From Rhizobiales bacterium CCH10-E5 (GTDB lineage Bacteria > Pseudomonadota > Alphaproteobacteria > Rhizobiales > Beijerinckiaceae): DNA of 46,784 bases. Below the pieces are notes generated by a model, which had not been told where the DNA came from, did no database searches, and saw only the letters and a program-made list of their open reading frames with translations. Below, in pieces: positions 42,710 to 46,784 of this stretch. The position numbers were made by a program, and so were the translations under genes. The first letter of the stretch is position 1. Every line of letters starts with the position of its first letter. Location of the stretch: positions 1-46,784 of the forward strand of contig LSIG01000072.1 of the NCBI GenBank assembly GCA_001556125.1, given 5' to 3'.

Positions 42710-43497
42710 GCGTAGGTCGTCACGAAATCCCAGCCGATCTTCGCGGCCAGCGCGTTGAAGGCGTGGTCGATCTGCTTCAGCCCGGGCATCCGGTCGAAAT
42801 AGCCGTGTCCCCAGAAGCGCTGAATGTGGATGTCGGTGAAGCCGGCGCGGTTCAGCATCGGCGCGAGCGTCGCCCGGCTGCCGCGGCACCAGTCATAATG
42901 GGCCGGGAACTTCGGATCGCCGCCACCGTCGCGCCGCGCCGGAAACAGCGCATGCACGATGGCGCGCGAAGCCTTCTCGGGCAGGATGTGGTTGAGCGCA
43001 AAGACCGGGGCCCAGAGCGTCGGGAAGAAGGCGAGCGCAACGCCGCCCGGCGCCAGCAAGGCGTGGATGTTGCTCCAGGCGCGCTCGACATCCTCGACAT
43101 GCTCGAAGACCATGCGCGAGACCATCAGATCATAGCCGCCGCGAGCGATGTCCGGCTCGGAAAGATCGCCCGCAATGTCGAAACGCGCCGTCTTCAGGCA
43201 CGCCGGCGTCAACGCGAGTTCGCCCGCGTCGATGTCGTTGACGATGAGGTCGATGCCATGGCCGGCCGCCTGCTCGGCGGTAAAGAGCGGATCGCGGCCT
43301 CCGCCGATCTCGCAGACACGGCGCAGGCCGAACTGCCGCGCAAGATTGAGAATCGTCGGCTCGTAATGATCCCAGGCCCATTGCGAATGCCAGTCGGGCG
43401 CGAGTTCACGGAAGAATCCCTCGACGGACCGGTTCGGGTTCGCATGAGCACGCGAAGCGGGCCGGATCGGATCGGCCGTGACAGTCGCCAGTGACAT
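42679..43497 (-). CDS. Class I SAM-dependent methyltransferase
   Basis: This 272-residue protein carries a Methyltransf_11-type domain: the SAM site VCEIGGGRDPLF (about 64-75, with EIGGG in place of the usual DxGxG), an acidic second motif in VNDIDAGEL, and DLMVSRMVFEHVEDV as motif IV/V region. The C-terminal third is rich in aromatic residues. Such proteins in polysaccharide loci methylate sugars, but quinone or lipid targets are possible. The ATG at 43497 is chosen; an in-frame extension upstream crosses the tRNA-Pro gene and is rejected. Confidence 0.85.
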   Translation of the reverse strand: MSLATVTADPIRPASRAHANPNRSVEGFFRELAPDWHSQWAWDHYEPTILNLARQFGLRRVCEIGGGRDPLFTAEQAAGHGIDLIVNDIDAGELALTPACLKTARFDIAGDLSEPDIARGGYDLMVSRMVFEHVEDVERAWSNIHALLAPGGVALAFFPTLWAPVFALNHILPEKASRAIVHALFPARRDGGGDPKFPAHYDWCRGSRATLAPMLNRAGFTDIHIQRFWGHGYFDRMPGLKQIDHAFNALAAKIGWDFVTTYAYVVVRKDRG

Positions 43498-43677
43498 GGT
43501 CTTCTCCGCCTGCTCCACCCTTTGGGAACGCTCAAAACAATGCGGATTTGCCCGAAAACCGCAATCACCGAGTGTTTCGACAGTTAATGGGCCCTGACAT
43601 CGGCCGGTTTCGGCCAGCCTCGGCAAAGGTGCGGAACGATTGACGGGTCGCGCCCCAAAACAACCGACGCAAGCGGA

Positions 43678-43706
43678 TTGCATCCGCGGAACACCGCCAC
43701 TATAAG
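43678..43706 (+). promoter_or_regulatory. Promoter of tRNA-Pro
   Basis: TTGCAT (43678-43683), a 17-nt spacer and TATAAG (43701-43706) end 9 nt before the mature tRNA, giving a very short 5' leader. Confidence 0.7.
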
Positions 43707-43715
43707 CCGACCCGT

Positions 43716-43793
43716 CGGAGCGTAGCGCAGCCCGGTTAGCGCACTTGTCTGGGGGACAAGGGGTCGGAGGTTCGAATCCTCTCGCTCCGACCA
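43716..43793 (+). tRNA. tRNA-Pro (anticodon GGG)
   Basis: Acceptor CGGAGCG pairs with CGCTCCG, the D arm has GCGCAGCCCGG, the anticodon stem CTTGT/ACAAG encloses CTGGGGG (anticodon GGG), the T arm has GGTTCGAATC, and CCA is encoded. Six T follow directly (43794-43799) and can serve as terminator. No integrase is near, so this site looks unoccupied. Confidence 0.97.
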
Positions 43794-43928
43794 TTTTTTG
43801 CCGATCCGCTTCCCCCTCCTCGCGGTCGGCCGTGATCCGGTTTGTCCACAGGCTCGCAGCGACCCTGCTCTTGCTGCGTCATGGAAATGACGAAACGTTA
43901 GCGCTCTGCTTCGCCGGAGCCCGTCGCC

Positions 43929-44045
43929 ATGCCTGCGTCCCCGCGTTCCGTCTCGTTTCGCGTCTCGGGCCAGAAAGCGGTCCTGCTGCGGATGGTCATG
44001 GTGCTGACGATCGCCATGGCGATCGCCCTGCCGCTGCTGGCCTGA
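43929..44045 (+). CDS. Candidate 38-residue membrane peptide
   Basis: A 38-codon frame starts at ATG 43929 after a GGAG (about 11 nt upstream). It encodes a basic N-terminus (RSVSFRVSGQK) followed by a single hydrophobic helix (MVMVLTIAMAIALPLLA) that ends at the stop. This is the shape of small single-span membrane proteins. It sits in a 357-nt space that would otherwise be empty. Conservation would be needed to confirm it. Confidence 0.4.
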   Translation: MPASPRSVSFRVSGQKAVLLRMVMVLTIAMAIALPLLA

Positions 44046-44150
44046 ATCCGTCTTCCGGGCCTCTCCTCTCAAAACCCTGCGACGTGGCTCGTATCCTGAC
44101 GCAATCGCAGGTAAGCTCTGCCATCAGCGTGCGAGAGAAGGACGAGAACG

Positions 44151-44381
44151 ATGGTAGGGGACAACCGGGGACCGCGCGCCTGGCACGACGTCAACACCGT
44201 GCAGGAAGCGCCGCGCGAGAAGCAGAAGTCGAGCGGGCGCATCGCCGCCGAGGAGGCGGCCGCCCGCAAGAAGATCGAGGCGCTGCGCGCCCAGCGGCTG
44301 GCCAAGCAGGCCGCCGAGCCACCGCCGGCTCCACCCGCGCCGAAGACGCCGCGACGCAAGGCGGCTGCGCCGTCGGCCTGA
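44151..44381 (+). CDS. Small charged protein (unknown function)
   Basis: This 76-residue protein has a short N-terminal segment (GPRAWHDVNTVQEAPREKQKSSG), a basic helix (EAAARKKIEALRAQRLAKQAA) and a Pro/Ala/Lys-rich disordered tail. The composition suggests nucleic acid or protein binding, but I recognise no family. A strong terminator follows 8 nt after the stop codon, which supports a real short transcription unit. Confidence 0.65.
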   Translation: MVGDNRGPRAWHDVNTVQEAPREKQKSSGRIAAEEAAARKKIEALRAQRLAKQAAEPPPAPPAPKTPRRKAAAPSA

Positions 44382-44389
44382 GAGATCGA

Positions 44390-44415
44390 GGGCGGCGCGC
44401 GGCGCCGCCCTTTTT
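44390..44415 (+). terminator. Rho-independent terminator
   Basis: GGGCGGCGC (44390-44398) pairs with GCGCCGCCC (44402-44410), loop GCG, followed by TTTTT. It closes the small-protein gene and faces the end of the convergent hydrolase gene. Confidence 0.88.
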
Positions 44416-44430
44416 CGTCGCGCTCGCCGC

Positions 44431-45048
44431 TCAGGCGGCAAACCAGCCCGCGAGCAGGTCGATGTCCGCCTGGGACAGGCCATGGCCCGCCGGCAGCGTG
44501 CGATGATCGACCGTCGCGCCATTCGTCGACAGGGTCCTGGCCAGCCGTCCGACATCGGCGGCCGGGACGATCGGGTCCATCGCGCCGGAGAGGATCAGCA
44601 CCCGCTTGCCGCCGAGATCTGCCTGCGGCGGCTCCGCGAAGGGCGACATCGCCCGCAGCAGCGCCGCTCCGGCCAGGACCTGCGGCCGCAGCAGCAGAAG
44701 GCTGGCCGCGATGTTGGCGCCGTTCGAGAAGCCGAGCGCGACAGGCTGGGCGAGGCCGTAGCGTTCCCGCGCCGTCTCGACGAAATCGGCGAGTTCATGG
44801 GTGCGCCGACGCAGGTCGTCCTCGTCGAACACGCCCTCGGACAAACGCCGGAAGAAGCGCGGCATCGGGCCTTCGAGCACCTTGCCGCGCGGCGAGAGCA
44901 GAGTCGCCCCCGGCGCCACCGCCCGGCCGAGGCCGAGCAGGTCGCGCTCGTCGCCGCCGGTGCCATGCAGCAGGAGGAGCGGCGGCCGGGTGGCATCGGA
45001 GCCGGGCTCGTGGATGTGAACGAAGTCGGTGGTGGCGGTGGTGTCCAT
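44431..45048 (-). CDS. Alpha/beta hydrolase (MhqD/carboxylesterase type)
   Basis: This 205-residue alpha/beta hydrolase has LLLLHGTGGDERDLL near the start (oxyanion turn), the nucleophile elbow GFSNGAN (Ser about residue 106), the Asp in SGAMDPIVP and the His in LPAGHGLS. It belongs to the phospholipase/carboxylesterase group that includes Bacillus MhqD. The start at 45048 has GGAGGA upstream. It follows the ring-cleaving dioxygenase gene by 66 nt on the same strand, as in mhq operons, so it probably acts on products of quinone or catechol breakdown. Confidence 0.88.
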   Translation of the reverse strand: MDTTATTDFVHIHEPGSDATRPPLLLLHGTGGDERDLLGLGRAVAPGATLLSPRGKVLEGPMPRFFRRLSEGVFDEDDLRRRTHELADFVETARERYGLAQPVALGFSNGANIAASLLLLRPQVLAGAALLRAMSPFAEPPQADLGGKRVLILSGAMDPIVPAADVGRLARTLSTNGATVDHRTLPAGHGLSQADIDLLAGWFAA

Positions 45049-45114
45049 CGGACATCCTCCTTTCGTGAGAGGTGACACCGCCCTGCCCCGCCCGAAGGCG
45101 GAGCAGGGTGGCGA

Positions 45115-46047
45115 TCAGGCGAGAGCGGGCAGCACGGCCTCGATGCGGGCACGCTGCGCCTCGAGACCCGGCGGCAGCTTCAGCGCCTGGCCGAGGCTGT
45201 CGGCCGGCTCGTCCACGGCGAAGCCCGGCACGTCGGTCGCGATCTCGAAGAGCACATGGCCGGGCTCGCGGAAGTAGACGGAGCGGAAATAATTCCGGTC
45301 GCGCTGCTCCGTCGTGCGGATGCCGTGGTTCTCCGCGAGCTTGCGGACCATCTCCTCCTGCGCCGCGTCGTCAGCCGCGCGGAAGGCGATGTGGTGCACC
45401 GAGCCCGCGCCCTGCCGCGCCGGCAGGAAGCCGCCGGCGATACGCAGGTCGACGACATCGCCCATCGGCGCGCCGTCGGCGCGGTAGCGCACCAGCGTCT
45501 CCTCGCGACCGATCTCGCGGAAGCCGAAGACGTCGCTCAGGATCGCCCCGGTCGGCGCCGCATCGGCGACGAGCAGGCTGACGCCGTGGAAACCACGGAT
45601 CGCATGCTCGACCGGGATGCCGCCCTCGGCCCAGGCGGGCTCGGCCTTGATGCCGGGTACGCCGACGACCGAAAGCCGCATCCCGTCGGGATCGCGGAAG
45701 GCCAGCACGGTTTCGCCGAAGCGCTTCACCGGCACGTCATGGGGCACGCCGTGCTCGACGAGGCGATGGGCCCAATAGCCGATCGCGCCCTCCGGGACGC
45801 GGAACACCGTCTCCTGCGTCTCGCCGACGCCGAGGCGGCCCGGAGCCGCATGCTCCCAGGGGAAGAAGGTCAGGATCGAGCCTGGCGCCGCGGCAGCGTC
45901 ACCATAGTAGAGGTGATAAGTGCCCGGATCGTCGAAATTGACGGTCTTCTTGACGAGGCGCAGGCCGAGCACGCGGCCATAGAAGTCGAGATTGCGGCGG
46001 GCCGGACCGGCGATCGCCGTGACGTGATGAATGCCGTTGATCTGCAT
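45115..46047 (-). CDS. Ring-cleaving dioxygenase (VOC family, MhqO-like)
   Basis: This 310-residue protein has two tandem vicinal-oxygen-chelate modules. The first starts IHHVTAIAGPARRNLDFYGRVLGLRLVKKTVNFDDPGTYHLYYGD, the second near GFHGVSLLVAD with SVHHIAFRAADD. Metal ligands are His in HHVT, His in VHHIAF and Glu in VLFEIATD near the end. Family members (MhqA/MhqO/MhqE) are induced by methylhydroquinone, catechol or diamide and are thought to open hydroquinone rings. It is divergent from the DoxX gene with a palindromic intergenic region between. Confidence 0.9.
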   Translation of the reverse strand: MQINGIHHVTAIAGPARRNLDFYGRVLGLRLVKKTVNFDDPGTYHLYYGDAAAAPGSILTFFPWEHAAPGRLGVGETQETVFRVPEGAIGYWAHRLVEHGVPHDVPVKRFGETVLAFRDPDGMRLSVVGVPGIKAEPAWAEGGIPVEHAIRGFHGVSLLVADAAPTGAILSDVFGFREIGREETLVRYRADGAPMGDVVDLRIAGGFLPARQGAGSVHHIAFRAADDAAQEEMVRKLAENHGIRTTEQRDRNYFRSVYFREPGHVLFEIATDVPGFAVDEPADSLGQALKLPPGLEAQRARIEAVLPALA

Positions 46048-46127
46048 GGCGGTGGTCCTTTCGAACCGGGGCGGCGCCCCGTTGCCGCTGAGATTGGACC
46101 GACGGCGCCGAAAAGCCAGCGCAACAC

Positions 46128-46154
46128 CATTGCTCATTCGCAATGTCGACATTG
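46128..46154. promoter_or_regulatory. Palindromic operator candidate between the dioxygenase and DoxX genes
   Basis: CAATGTCGACATTG (46141-46154) is a perfect 14-bp palindrome. It overlaps a second inverted repeat, CATTGC (46128-46133) facing GCAATG (46140-46145). Further GCATTGC and CATTTG half-site-like words follow up to 46177. The position in a 190-nt divergent intergenic space suits a repressor of MarR/MhqR or LysR type; no regulator gene is in the window. Confidence 0.5.
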
Positions 46155-46237
46155 AGATCAAGCCATTTGCATTGCGTCGATGCGAGAGCGATCTCTTGGG
46201 GCGAGACCAGCCCGGTCCCGTTCAGGAGACTGCCCCC

Positions 46238-46663
46238 ATGATCGACACACGCCTCGCTCCCTATGCCGCGCTCGGCCTTCGCATCGCGCTCGGCCTGATG
46301 TTCATCGCCCATGCCTATCTGAAGATCGCGATCTTCACCCCGGCCGGTTTCGCCGGCTTCCTCGGGCAGGTCGGCCTGCCATCGTTCCTCGCCTGGCCGA
46401 TCATCCTGGCCGAACTCATCGGCGGCCTCGCGATCCTCGTCGGCTTCTACGGCCGCTATGTCTCGCTGCTGCTGCTGCCGATCCTGCTCGGCGCACTCTT
46501 CGTCCACGCTCCGAATGGCTGGGTCTTCAATGCGCCGAATGGCGGCTGGGAATATCCGGCCTTCCTGGCCCTGACCGCCCTCGCCCATGGCCTGCTCGGC
46601 GACGGCGCGCTGGCCCTGAAGTCTGCCCGGCTGCCGGCCCTCGGCACCCCCGCCGCCGCCTGA
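46238..46663 (+). CDS. DoxX family membrane protein (MhqP/CatD-like)
   Basis: This 141-residue protein has four membrane segments: LGLRIALGLMFIAHAYLKI, FLAWPIILAELIGGLAILVGFYG, YVSLLLLPILLGALFVH and YPAFLALTALAHGLLG. The HAYLK motif in helix 1 and ELIGG in helix 2 are typical of DoxX proteins. In Bacillus the corresponding gene neighbours the ring-cleaving dioxygenase (MhqP, CatD), and the proteins are linked with quinone or thiol stress at the membrane. A large perfect hairpin follows 21 nt after the stop. Confidence 0.9.
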   Translation: MIDTRLAPYAALGLRIALGLMFIAHAYLKIAIFTPAGFAGFLGQVGLPSFLAWPIILAELIGGLAILVGFYGRYVSLLLLPILLGALFVHAPNGWVFNAPNGGWEYPAFLALTALAHGLLGDGALALKSARLPALGTPAAA

Positions 46664-46684
46664 CGCTGCCCGCCGCGAACCCCT

Positions 46685-46720
46685 CGCCGCCTTCAAGGCC
46701 TCCCGGCCTTGAAGGCGGCG
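46685..46720 (+). terminator. Perfect 16-bp hairpin after the DoxX gene
   Basis: CGCCGCCTTCAAGGCC (46685-46700) pairs perfectly with 46705-46720 around TCCC. No T run follows (ATGTCC), so it may be a processing or stability element, or a weak terminator. Confidence 0.55.
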
Positions 46721-46743
46721 ATGTCCTGTCGGAGAGTGCGGCG

Positions 46744-46784
46744 ATGCCTGCTTCCGCCAAGCCCCCCTCCGCCAAGTCCCCCTC
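46744..46784 (+). CDS. Possible start of a further gene (cut by the window)
   Basis: An ATG at 46744 preceded by GGAGAG (8 nt before it) opens a frame MPASAKPPSAKSP that runs to the edge. The Pro/Ser/Ala/Lys composition tells nothing about function, and the frame may be chance. Confidence 0.3.
   Translation, partial: MPASAKPPSAKSP

Noticed and set aside
43498..43794. N-terminal extension of the methyltransferase across the tRNA-Pro gene
   Set aside because: The added residues read through the antisense of a functional tRNA; the internal ATG at 43497 gives a normal methyltransferase.

Overview
This window comes from a high-GC alphaproteobacterium, most likely of the order Hyphomicrobiales. 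The evidence is the aminotransferase-hom-glpX-recJ run, a class I PHA synthase, a type-2 CtaA, a DUF2842 protein, and many rhizobial-type intergenic palindromes. Bosea or a close relative is my guess; no marker in the window fixes the genus.

Left tenth (1 to about 10,300): a genomic island at the 3' end of a tRNA-Glu gene. A 630-codon tyrosine recombinase gene has its 5' end against the tRNA. To its left, all on the plus strand, are the 3' part of an exonuclease I gene (cut by the window edge), five consecutive genes for diverged paralogues of an unrecognised protein family, a Lon-like AAA+ ATPase gene translationally coupled to the last paralogue, and an unrecognised gene. Each paralogue is built from two copies of one domain. 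Each of the five genes is preceded by its own ~75-nt leader holding two hairpins; the second keeps its shape while its stem sequence changes. This gene-plus-leader array is the best candidate here for an undescribed system.

10,300 to 17,500: core genes on the minus strand: tRNA-Glu, recJ, glpX, hom, a small membrane-anchored protein, an AlaC/DapL-type aminotransferase and a lipoprotein. 17,500 to 30,600: mixed metabolism: phaC, a FadL-type porin, an FAH-family hydrolase, argC (with a candidate leader-peptide attenuator), an agmatinase, an SDR, rplM-rpsI, a PaaI-type thioesterase, an enoyl-CoA hydratase-like protein, a CoA-binding protein and metY.

30,600 to 43,500: ctaA and a DUF2842 protein, then an exopolysaccharide locus: NodB-type deacetylase, BioF2-like acetyltransferase, Wzz/GumC protein with a degenerate kinase domain, Wza-type export lipoprotein, GT4 glycosyltransferase, WcaJ-like initiating transferase, Wzy/WaaL-like polymerase and a methyltransferase. 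An SMR transporter pair interrupts it. 43,700 to the end: tRNA-Pro, two very small proteins, and a hydrolase / ring-cleaving dioxygenase / DoxX group resembling the Bacillus mhq quinone-detoxification genes, with a palindromic operator candidate between the divergent units.

At least seven intergenic spaces carry rhizobial-type palindromic or mosaic repeats. No CRISPR array, rRNA or insertion sequence was seen.
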